From contig CAZTUB010000021.1 of the NCBI GenBank assembly GCA_964615905.1, positions 26,530-90,529 of the forward strand: a DNA stretch of 64,000 nucleotides, in the 5' to 3' direction. The notes beneath the pieces were generated by a model. That model searched no databases, was not told the origin of the DNA, and worked only from the letters and a program-made list of their open reading frames with translations. How positions within the stretch are numbered: position 1 is the stretch's first letter; each line of letters starts with the position of its first letter. The DNA is from DATLMR01 sp964615905. Lineage in GTDB: Bacteria > Acidobacteriota > Blastocatellia > UBA7656. This document shows, piece by piece, positions 1-7,288 of the stretch. The position numbers were made by a program, and so were the translations under genes.

Positions 1-722
1 TCTTTCCCGGACGACGGGGCGGGCGCCGTATCTGGTACCGTCTTTGCCTCTACATTAGTCGCGGGTTTCGCATCGTCATTTTCCGGGTTTGCTGTAGCCT
101 TGTCAGGGGTCGCCGTAGCCGTAGCCGTCGTCAACTTCTTTCCGACAGGCGTATTGCCGTAGATGTACAAGAAGAGGTTGGCGTGTTCTTCAGGGGGGCC
201 AAAGCCGTACGCCTGTTGCTCGCGCCAGGCTTTATCGGCAGACCAGCCCTGGTCCCGTATTCGAAAATAAGCGCAGGTCGTTCCGGTGCGATGCTTCCCG
301 CCGGAGCAATGGACGTAAACGGGCGATTTCGCATCCCTTATGATCTGGACGATCTTCTCTATCTTTGCAGGGTCAGGGGTGTCCTCGGTTGTCATAGGGA
401 AGCTGTAATAAGTTATGCCAAGCTGGTCGCAAACCGCCTTTTCCTTTTCGTCCGCCTCCTCGCGCAGGTCTATAACCGTGCGAACGCCCATGCCCGCGAG
501 ATTTTTCAGGCCTTCGGGAGTGACTTCGCCTCCTCTAAAGTATAAAGGGGTTACACGTCCGAAATTTGTTACGCCTCTGACGCGCTCGCGAGATGTCTGC
601 GCGAATACCGCTGCGGCCTCTGTTGAAAACCAGAAACCGATTTGCGAGATAGCAATGATGCCAGCCAGGAGAAACCTTTTATAATCCTTCTGTAACGGAT
701 GTCGTTTTGGCGTCCGCGTCAT
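1..722 (-). CDS. Exported CxxGKHR cysteine phosphatase (dual-specificity/Siw14-like), 3' end outside window
   Basis: The reading frame runs off the left edge, so the C-terminus is missing; about 240 codons are visible. A GGAGGG ribosome site lies 7-8 bases before the ATG. The N-terminus is a hydrophobic signal or anchor segment (about residues 16-42, ending near AVFAQT). The catalytic loop is HCSGGKHRTG, with Cys139 and Arg145 forming the C-x5-R P-loop of cysteine phosphatases. The specific form CxxGKHR is the hallmark of plant/fungal atypical dual-specificity phosphatases such as Siw14, which act on inositol pyrophosphates; that substrate is only an inference here. After the domain the visible chain becomes Ala/Thr/Pro-rich. 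A paralogue with the same FGRV..YFRGG and YGFGPPEEHA blocks lies near 30.5 kb. The gene is divergent from the ATP-grasp gene starting at 994. Confidence 0.85.
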   Translation of the reverse strand, partial: MTRTPKRHPLQKDYKRFLLAGIIAISQIGFWFSTEAAAVFAQTSRERVRGVTNFGRVTPLYFRGGEVTPEGLKNLAGMGVRTVIDLREEADEKEKAVCDQLGITYYSFPMTTEDTPDPAKIEKIVQIIRDAKSPVYVHCSGGKHRTGTTCAYFRIRDQGWSADKAWREQQAYGFGPPEEHANLFLYIYGNTPVGKKLTTATATATPDKATANPENDDAKPATNVEAKTVPDTAPAPSSGK

Positions 723-993
723 GTTCTATCCCTCCGATAAGTTTTTGGCATTATGAAATAGTTCTCCCTCATCATCAAGTGTAGGCTTGATGCGAGGATT
801 TGAAGAACCATCCGGTGCGTCGGCTGAGTAGTTCAAAGCTAAAACCTTACTGGCTGTTTCGGCGAAGCTGACTCGCGATTTTCTAACAGTTTCCGGTTGC
901 GCAACCCTATTTTATATTGTACAAGTCAGTCGTATTCGGAAGTTATCTCGACCGGTGTACGGCAAGCACAACCAGTTAGTATGGGAGGATTTT
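723..993 (+). promoter_or_regulatory. Divergent intergenic region with weak candidate promoter
   Basis: This 271-base gap separates the divergent phosphatase and ATP-grasp genes, so both promoters should lie here. On the plus strand TTGCGC (897-902) and TACAAG (920-925) are 17 bases apart; a TATATT at 913-918 is an alternative -10. Both are weak matches to the sigma-70 consensus. The clear element is GGAGG at 984-988, six bases before the ATG at 994, which decides the start of the next gene. Confidence 0.3.
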
Positions 994-1839
994 ATGCGAA
1001 TCTGTTTTCTGATGGAGCCTCCGAGAAGTAAAACTTCTGTCACCTTTGACATCATCGACGGTTTGAAGGCTGCTGGCGCGGATGTTGAAATCATCACCGA
1101 GCAGAGCGGCCTGATCGACCTGGAGCAGCTAAAGTTCGACTATGACCTTTACCTTTTCAAGTCGCATTCGCCGTTTGCCGAGTCGCTCGCGGCCGCAGCC
1201 GCGAACCATGATGGCAGGCTATTGAACGACTATGCCGCCACGATGAAGGTTCGGGACAAGATACTGACTTGCACATTGCTGTTACAAGCGGGCATCCCCA
1301 CGCCGCGCACTTTCATAACCGATTCGGTCGAGTCGCTCCGCTCGGTTGTCCGCGAGAAGCCGATAGTCGTCAAGCCCTTTCGCGGGCGGCGCGGGCAGGG
1401 AATCGAGATATGCAAAGATGAAGCAGAGTTTGACGCGATGCTCAATCGCCACGCAGATGACGCTTCCACCGCATCGGACGAAGGCGGTGAAGACGGCGGC
1501 GCGCTTGGCGAGCGGTTGATCTTTGCGCAGGAGTATGAAGAGCACGAGCCGTTCGACTACAAGGCCTACGCCATCGGGGACTATGTGCATGCGATCAAAC
1601 GCATCTTCCCGGCTAAAACTAGAGAAGAGAAAGACGGCACTCCCGTCGGCGATGACCCGGAGCTAAACGACCTTGTGCGGAGATGCGGAAAACTCTTCGG
1701 CCTGGAGCTGTACGGGGTCGACCTTGTGAAGACCCCGTCCGGGTATTCCGTGATCGAGGTTAATTGTTTTCCGGGTTATAAAGGCGTCCCGCAAGCTGGC
1801 GACCGTATTTCGCGATTCATCCTGGAACGAGCCTCGTAA
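994..1839 (+). CDS. ATP-grasp enzyme, RimK/ITPK-like (copy 1 of 4)
   Basis: This 281-residue protein is an ATP-dependent ligase or kinase of the ATP-grasp fold. The start at 994 is chosen over an upstream in-frame ATG (955) because GGAGG sits at the right distance and MRICFLMEPP aligns with the other copies. The N-terminal domain carries the shared pattern DLYLFKS...LLNDY and GIPTPRTF. The central domain has the nucleotide-binding IVVKPFRGRRGQGI. The C-terminal metal site is VIEVNCFPGYKGVP, with Glu255 and Asn257 as the E-x-N pair. This last motif recalls inositol-trisphosphate 5/6-kinases (DINYFPGY) as well as RimK-type ligases, and sequence alone does not decide between them. The gene is 57 bases upstream of, and probably co-transcribed with, the FHA-pseudokinase-MFS gene. 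A comparable ATP-grasp/MFS pairing recurs at 17.7-21.6 kb. Confidence 0.85.
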   Translation: MRICFLMEPPRSKTSVTFDIIDGLKAAGADVEIITEQSGLIDLEQLKFDYDLYLFKSHSPFAESLAAAAANHDGRLLNDYAATMKVRDKILTCTLLLQAGIPTPRTFITDSVESLRSVVREKPIVVKPFRGRRGQGIEICKDEAEFDAMLNRHADDASTASDEGGEDGGALGERLIFAQEYEEHEPFDYKAYAIGDYVHAIKRIFPAKTREEKDGTPVGDDPELNDLVRRCGKLFGLELYGVDLVKTPSGYSVIEVNCFPGYKGVPQAGDRISRFILERAS

Positions 1840-1896
1840 TGAAACCTTTGACAGCTACATTACCATTCGCCTCGACCATACTTTTGAGGATCGCCT

Positions 1897-4800
1897 GTGA
1901 AACAGTGCCCTGCTTGTAACAGAGAGTTTTCAGACGAACGAAACTTTTGCCCCTTTGACGGTAAGCGGTTGCCCGAAGCGCCTCCGCCTCCGGCCCAACC
2001 ACCTGTGCCACCTTCACCCGCCGACCCTTCGCACAGTTATGGCCGAATGGACATAGTCATGCCCGGCGGCAAGACTATGCAGGCCCCGCTCGTCGCTCCC
2101 CAAACCACCATAGGCTACGACAAGGGAAACGATGTCAGAATAGATGACCGCGCCGTCAGCCGGAAGCACGCCATAATAGAGCTTAAAGGTGATGACTGGT
2201 ACATCTTCGATGCGGGCAGCCGCAACGGCGTTCTTGTCAATAAGGAGCGAATCGGTCGCGAGGGCAGGCGCATCAAAAACGGCGACAAGATTGTGATCGG
2301 CAGCGCGGAACTGACAATCACTTTGAGAATTTCCAAGCAGTTCAAGACGGTCGTCGATATGCCCGCGCCTCTAAAAAGACCCAGCGTCGAGGCCCAACCC
2401 CCGCCGCCCGCGCCGCCCGCCCCGCCCGCCCCGCCGCCGCCGGTCAAAAAGTCGAGCCCAAAGATACCGCCGTCAGTACCTCCTGCGCAGCCAGTTGTTG
2501 AGAGCAAAGCAGAGCGGCCTCAAGCCGGGAAGATTTTAGACGGGCGTTATCAACTGGAAGCTCAGATCGCGCAGGGCTCGGCGGGGACCGTTTTTCGAGC
2601 CCGCCGTATACTGCTTGGCGATTTCGTCGCCGTAAAGATCCTCCACAGGGATTTGATGAAGGATTCGGTGGCCGTCGAGCGCTTTCGTCGACAGGCCCAG
2701 GTGGCGGCGCGCATACACCACCCCAACTCTGTTCAAATCTATGATTTCGGCGTTTCACCGGAAGGCGACGTTTACATAGTCGAAGAGTTGCTCTCCGGCA
2801 GAACGTTGAGGGATGCGATTGTAAAAGAGCGCGCGATGACGCTCCGGCACATAGTCGAGATTTTTAACCAGCTTTGCGGCGCGGCGCACGCGGCTCACCT
2901 CAACGGGATAGTTCTAAGAGACATAAAGCCTGAGTCGATATTTTTAGAGCAGGGGCCTGACAAAAAGGAGCTTGTTAAGGTCAGCGGTTACGGTCTCGCC
3001 AAGATCGACAGCTCGCTCGAAGTCCGAATGACCATGGCGGCTCAGGCAAAAGTTCTTGGGAAGCCTCAATACATGTCCCCGGAGCAATGGCTCGACCAGC
3101 CGCTCGATTCCCGGTCAGATGTCTATGCGCTGGGCATTATCCTATTTGAGCTTCTCACCGGCACGGTCCCTTTTGATTCAGACCTGCCCGTTGAGATAGC
3201 CGAGATGCATCTGAGTGGTTCCGTGCCCGATATTACCGGCCTCGGACGACCGGATTTAGACGAGGGGCTCGCTTCCGTCGTGAACCGCGCCCTCGCCAAA
3301 GACCCGAGGGAGCGACAGCCGACGGCGCTCCATTTGGCGGCCGAGCTTCAGGCGGTCTCCGGCACGCGCGCGGGATTGCTCGGCACGATGATAAATAAGC
3401 TTACACGCGTGCCTCCCGTCCGTCCCGTCGTGGTCACAAGGACGCTGACCCCCCCGCCCCCAGGCGAGCACGTGCTCCCGTCGGTCGTCGCGGAGGCGGA
3501 AACAAGGGGTCGCGGCGCGCTCAACCGCGTCGTCGTGGCGCTGATGTTTGAAGCCTTCCTGTCACGCATATCTACCGGGTTGATAAAGACCGCCGTCCCG
3601 CTTTACGCCTTGCTCGTCTTCGGCCTCGACATAGCCGCCGTGATGGTTATAGTTCTTATCCAAAATGTCGTGCCTCTGGTATTGCGCCCATTCTTTGGGT
3701 CACTTGCCGACAAGTACGGTAAGAAACGAGTCTTTCTAATTTCGCTGGTACTCCGAACAGTGGTTAGCGTGCTCTACGCGGTGGCCACATTACCGATACT
3801 CTTCCTTGTCAGCTTGATCCGAGGCATGGCCGATTCAGCAAAGGGGCCCTCGACTTCTGCGCTTATCGCTGACAACACGGACGAGAAACACATAGCCAAG
3901 GCATACTCCTTCTACACCACTATCAAATCCGCTTCAGGCGGCATCGGAGAAGCCCTCTCAGCATTCCTGCTTGTCACCTTCATGGCTTTTTTGATCGGCA
4001 CGAGGACCGTGACGGCAAACGTTGCCGTTTTGGACGAGGTCAAAAGCGACGGCTCGCAGGCGGAGCAGTTCATAGGCAACCCCGATGAGGTCGCTAGCAG
4101 TCTCACGCTCCCGCCGACCGAGACGCACCCGGAAGGGCGGAAAGTTTTAAGGGTGGAGCAACGCGAGGTGCAGCTCGGAAATGTCCCGCTTGATGATCTG
4201 CCAAAGGTGGCCGATAACGCTTTATTGAAAAAGGCTCTCGTAATCATCTTTATCATAGCCGCCGCGCTGTCGGGCCTTTCGCTCCTGCTGGTTTTCATCT
4301 TCATTGACGAGAAGAAAAAAGAGAAGAAGCCGAAGAAGGCTCCAAAAGGCGGCGGCGAGGTCAAGGTCTCAGGGCAGACGGTCATCATGCACGCGCCGCA
4401 GCAACAGCCTAATGTCTGGGCGTTCGCCCTGCTTGGCGCTCTTGTTACAGCGCCAGCCTACATGGTCACAGGCGAGTTCTTTACGCTTCTAGCGGTTAAG
4501 CTCGACGTTACGCCGAACGCGCTGGGGTGGATAAAGATACTCGCGGAGACGGTTGTCCCGCTGGCGTTCGGGCCTTTCTTCGGCTGGTTCGCGGACCGCA
4601 GCGGCGCGGGCAAGGTCATTGCGCTCCGCTCTATCTCTAACCTTGTCACTTCTGCGCTGTTTTGGATTACGCCCTGGTTTGCCGGGACCGCATTTCTGGG
4701 GCTCCTGATCGGAGGCGCAAGAGCAATCGACGAGATGGGCAAGGCGGCGTTTAAGCCGACCTGGGGAGCCATCGCTGCCAAGGTCTCAAGTTTCAATCTT

Positions 4801-4986
4801 GCGAACCGCACACGGGCAATGGGAATTCTCGAAGGGGGCGTTGACGCTTCGGACCTGACTTTCCCGGTCCTTGCAGGTCTGCTCTTGCAATATTTCTCTC
4901 TAGGAATTCTGATGTTCGTGCGGGCCATGCTTGCGGTAATCGCAGAGATTTATGTCCACTTCCTGACGCGCAAGTATAAGATTTAA
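1897..4986 (+). CDS. Zinc ribbon-FHA-pseudokinase-MFS transporter fusion
   Basis: GTG start with GAGG upstream; 1029 residues. Domain order: zinc ribbon (residues 1-25, CPAC...CPFDG); FHA domain (about 51-145, with SRKH at 88-91 and SRNG at 108-111), which would bind phosphothreonine; Pro-rich linker (166-200); Ser/Thr kinase-like domain (about 217-490); MFS transporter (about 540-1029). The kinase domain keeps the glycine loop (224-232), the ATP-binding Lys247 and Asp342. However, HRD is LRD (340-342), the catalytic-loop Asn is Ser347, the helix-C Glu is Gln266 and DFG is GYG (364-366), so the metal-binding Asp is lost. It is therefore probably a pseudokinase. A Lys-rich loop (KKKEKKPKKAPKGGG) lies between the transporter halves. 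The MFS part is paralogous to the stand-alone transporter at 20.3 kb (shared GKAAFxPxWGA). I infer a transporter controlled by phosphoprotein binding through FHA; the substrate is unknown. Confidence 0.9.
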   Translation: MKQCPACNREFSDERNFCPFDGKRLPEAPPPPAQPPVPPSPADPSHSYGRMDIVMPGGKTMQAPLVAPQTTIGYDKGNDVRIDDRAVSRKHAIIELKGDDWYIFDAGSRNGVLVNKERIGREGRRIKNGDKIVIGSAELTITLRISKQFKTVVDMPAPLKRPSVEAQPPPPAPPAPPAPPPPVKKSSPKIPPSVPPAQPVVESKAERPQAGKILDGRYQLEAQIAQGSAGTVFRARRILLGDFVAVKILHRDLMKDSVAVERFRRQAQVAARIHHPNSVQIYDFGVSPEGDVYIVEELLSGRTLRDAIVKERAMTLRHIVEIFNQLCGAAHAAHLNGIVLRDIKPESIFLEQGPDKKELVKVSGYGLAKIDSSLEVRMTMAAQAKVLGKPQYMSPEQWLDQPLDSRSDVYALGIILFELLTGTVPFDSDLPVEIAEMHLSGSVPDITGLGRPDLDEGLASVVNRALAKDPRERQPTALHLAAELQAVSGTRAGLLGTMINKLTRVPPVRPVVVTRTLTPPPPGEHVLPSVVAEAETRGRGALNRVVVALMFEAFLSRISTGLIKTAVPLYALLVFGLDIAAVMVIVLIQNVVPLVLRPFFGSLADKYGKKRVFLISLVLRTVVSVLYAVATLPILFLVSLIRGMADSAKGPSTSALIADNTDEKHIAKAYSFYTTIKSASGGIGEALSAFLLVTFMAFLIGTRTVTANVAVLDEVKSDGSQAEQFIGNPDEVASSLTLPPTETHPEGRKVLRVEQREVQLGNVPLDDLPKVADNALLKKALVIIFIIAAALSGLSLLLVFIFIDEKKKEKKPKKAPKGGGEVKVSGQTVIMHAPQQQPNVWAFALLGALVTAPAYMVTGEFFTLLAVKLDVTPNALGWIKILAETVVPLAFGPFFGWFADRSGAGKVIALRSISNLVTSALFWITPWFAGTAFLGLLIGGARAIDEMGKAAFKPTWGAIAAKVSSFNLANRTRAMGILEGGVDASDLTFPVLAGLLLQYFSLGILMFVRAMLAVIAEIYVHFLTRKYKI

Positions 4987-5010
4987 GCGAAGATTTCAGG
5001 GCTCGCCATC

Positions 5011-6174
5011 TCAGCTGAGATAGGTAAGGATCACGTAAGCGGCAACAATCAAAACCCCTGCAAGCACTACCATGAACAGCAAGGACCGGACCCACCTTCT
5101 AGGAGCGGGTGCCGGGGCAGCCTGCGTCGGTTCTTCTGCCGGTAAGATCGCGGAATAGAGCTGAGTAATTTGCGGGTCTGCGGATTCCAAGTTTGAAACT
5201 GCGGGGGTGTCAACTTGCTCGACCGGCTCTGGAGAAGGCGACCCAAGCGTCTTGGTCTCTGGCTGAGGCGGCGCGACTGCGGGCGTATCCAGCGTTGAAA
5301 CGTCGGCTGACACTTCGTTTATATAATCATCATTGATGACGTTGAAGCTGCCTGTTATTGAAGCGCTGTCGACCGCCGTATTCAACCCCACGCCATCGAA
5401 CTTGGCTACGATCACAGTAATATTATCTTCGCCGCCGCGCTGGTTGGCTATCTCGACAAGCCGGCGGCAGGCCGTTATAAGGTCGGGCGACTCTTGCGCG
5501 TGCTTGCGTATCTCGTTTGGCTCGATCTTGCCGGTTAACCCGTCGCTGCAAACGATCAGGTAGTCGTTGCGGTAAAGCTCAACGGAGGTGAGAGCCACGC
5601 TGACCGATGCCTGCGTGCCGAGCGCCTGCATGATGACGTTTTGGGGGACCGAGTTGATCTGTTCGGGTTTGATTGCGCCTTTGTCAATGAGCATCTGGAT
5701 GAAGGATTGATCTTTTGTTATCTGCTTAATCTGCTCTCCTCGGACCAGATAGGCTCTCGAATCGCCAACCTGAGCGATGTAGGCCGTTCCCCCCTGCACG
5801 AGCACAGCGGTAAGGGTCGCCCCCATCCCTTTGAGTTCGGGGTTCTGCTGCGCGTGCTCCCATATCCGATGGTTGGCTGCTTCGGCGGCCTTGTTTAGCT
5901 CCGATGTGACGTTCATACCGAAGGGCATCTGTAGGAGCGTTTCGCTCAGAGTCTTAACCGCAAGCTCGCTGGCTATCTCGCCTGCAACCGCCCCGCCCAT
6001 GCCGTCGGAGACGACCATAAGGCTGCCGCGCCCTCCGATCCTGTGAGTGCTCACGTCAGGGCCCAGTCCAATCTTGCCCGTAGTCAGGTCCGCAATGAGG
6101 AAAGCATCCTCATTTTGACTACGCCGCATCCCCGTGTCGGTGCGGGCAAAAACTGATACTAGAACGTCGTTCAT
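5011..6174 (-). CDS. PP2C-family Ser/Thr protein phosphatase with C-terminal membrane anchor
   Basis: This 387-residue protein would remove phosphate from Ser/Thr residues in a metal-dependent reaction and is the likely counterpart of the kinases in the window. PP2C motifs are in order: RRSQNEDAFL near residue 19, VVSDGMGGAVAGE (DGMGG near 58), QVGDSRAYL, IVCSDGLTG and GGEDNITVIV near 248. These supply the Asp residues of the dinuclear metal site. A Pro/Glu-rich linker (about 290-355) leads to one membrane segment at the C-terminus (about 364-385), which would place the catalytic domain in the cytoplasm on the inner membrane. It follows the FHA gene by 18 bases on the same strand, so the two are probably one operon. 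It converges with the FHA-pseudokinase-MFS gene with only 24 bases between stops. Confidence 0.93.
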   Translation of the reverse strand: MNDVLVSVFARTDTGMRRSQNEDAFLIADLTTGKIGLGPDVSTHRIGGRGSLMVVSDGMGGAVAGEIASELAVKTLSETLLQMPFGMNVTSELNKAAEAANHRIWEHAQQNPELKGMGATLTAVLVQGGTAYIAQVGDSRAYLVRGEQIKQITKDQSFIQMLIDKGAIKPEQINSVPQNVIMQALGTQASVSVALTSVELYRNDYLIVCSDGLTGKIEPNEIRKHAQESPDLITACRRLVEIANQRGGEDNITVIVAKFDGVGLNTAVDSASITGSFNVINDDYINEVSADVSTLDTPAVAPPQPETKTLGSPSPEPVEQVDTPAVSNLESADPQITQLYSAILPAEEPTQAAPAPAPRRWVRSLLFMVVLAGVLIVAAYVILTYLS

Positions 6175-6192
6175 CGGTTGAAAAACTATCCT

Positions 6193-7128
6193 CTAAGCTT
6201 CGAAGCGAAAAAGCTGCTTGCCTATAAGTAAAACGTCGCCCGGCTCAAGCCGAAGCTCCTTTTTGATCTTTATAAACGTGCCGTTTCGGCTATCTTCGTC
6301 GATGTAAAAAAAATCGTCGCCGCGACGAACAATCCGGCCATGCTTGCTCGACATAAGCTCGTCAAATGCAAAAGATATATCGCCCTGAGTTCGCCCTATC
6401 ACGGTATCACCCTGGAGATTATAGACCTCTCCCGACTGGCCGCCATCCAGTATATGCCGCAGCCGCCCCTGCGATGTAGGGACGACCGAAGACATGACGA
6501 CGGTCTGGTTTACAGCCATCGGTGAGCCGCAGCGGGAACAGAGCGGGTCGTTGCCGCTTTCAAGACTCCCGCATTGGGGACAATAAAGTGCGTTGATCGC
6601 TACGGGTGTGGAAGCGCTCTCGTCTCGCGGTCTTTCTGCCTGGCGCAGCTGGGTGTTCCCCCCGGCCACAGGAGTGTTGGCGGGCTCGCCCATTCGCCGT
6701 GTCGGCTCTGTGACGCGCCTCCTCTCCGGTTGGGCGATCTCCTGGTTCTCCATCTCCGGCTGAATCTGTGGCGCGGCAGCTTCCTGCTCATCGCCCGTGT
6801 TCTCGTCCTGGGCGGAAACTATTTCGGGTATTTGGATCTCAGGAGCCGTCTCGGCAAGTCTCCTGCCGCAACTGTGGCAAAAGAGCCACCCGGCCTCGTT
6901 GATCGCCTTACAATCGGGGCAGGTAATCTCGTCTCCAATCTCTACTGTTCCCGGTCTTGTCTGAAGATTTGGGAAGATAAGCGTCGAAACCTGACGGCTA
7001 GAGTCAACTGACTCTCCTGCGTTCTTTGGCCTCTGATCCGGGACAGCCCCCTCCAAGCGGAGCGCGCACATGCGACAAACCGTTGCACCCGGCCTATTGC
7101 CTGCTCCACAGGTTGGACAGGTAATCAT
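6193..7128 (-). CDS. Triple zinc-ribbon FHA-domain protein
   Basis: The start at 7128 is preferred over an in-frame codon 11 residues upstream because GGAG lies nine bases before this ATG and the zinc ribbon begins immediately (MITCPTCGAG). The 311-residue product has three separate CxxC...CxxC zinc ribbons: CPTC...CRMC at the N-terminus, CPDC...CHSC near residue 70, and CPQC...CSRC near 185. A C-terminal FHA domain (about 235-311) has the phosphothreonine-binding features IGR, SSKHGR and DSRNGTF. There is no catalytic or membrane segment. It is probably the cytoplasmic adaptor translated just before the PP2C phosphatase, linking phosphorylated partners to it; that role is inferred from the pairing. 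Confidence 0.85.
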   Translation of the reverse strand: MITCPTCGAGNRPGATVCRMCALRLEGAVPDQRPKNAGESVDSSRQVSTLIFPNLQTRPGTVEIGDEITCPDCKAINEAGWLFCHSCGRRLAETAPEIQIPEIVSAQDENTGDEQEAAAPQIQPEMENQEIAQPERRRVTEPTRRMGEPANTPVAGGNTQLRQAERPRDESASTPVAINALYCPQCGSLESGNDPLCSRCGSPMAVNQTVVMSSVVPTSQGRLRHILDGGQSGEVYNLQGDTVIGRTQGDISFAFDELMSSKHGRIVRRGDDFFYIDEDSRNGTFIKIKKELRLEPGDVLLIGKQLFRFEA

Positions 7129-7230
7129 GATGAACTGCTCCTTAGCATTTGCTCGTGCCAACCATTATACGAAAAGCCAGAAACGCTGGAAACCTGAAAA
7201 TCAAGTTGATTCGCCCTCGTTTACAACCCT

Positions 7231-7279
7231 AAAAAAGAAGGCTGTGGAGCCTGCCCCGGCCCTTGCCGAAGCAGGCTCC
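7231..7279 (-). terminator. Rho-independent terminator of the Oar-like receptor gene
   Basis: Read on the minus strand, GGAGCCTGC (7279-7271) and GCAGGCTCC (7254-7246) form a perfect 9-bp stem around a 16-base loop. A TTCTTTTTT tract follows shortly after. It lies 10 bases beyond the stop of the receptor gene. Confidence 0.75.
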
Positions 7280-7288
7280 GCGCGCGGG

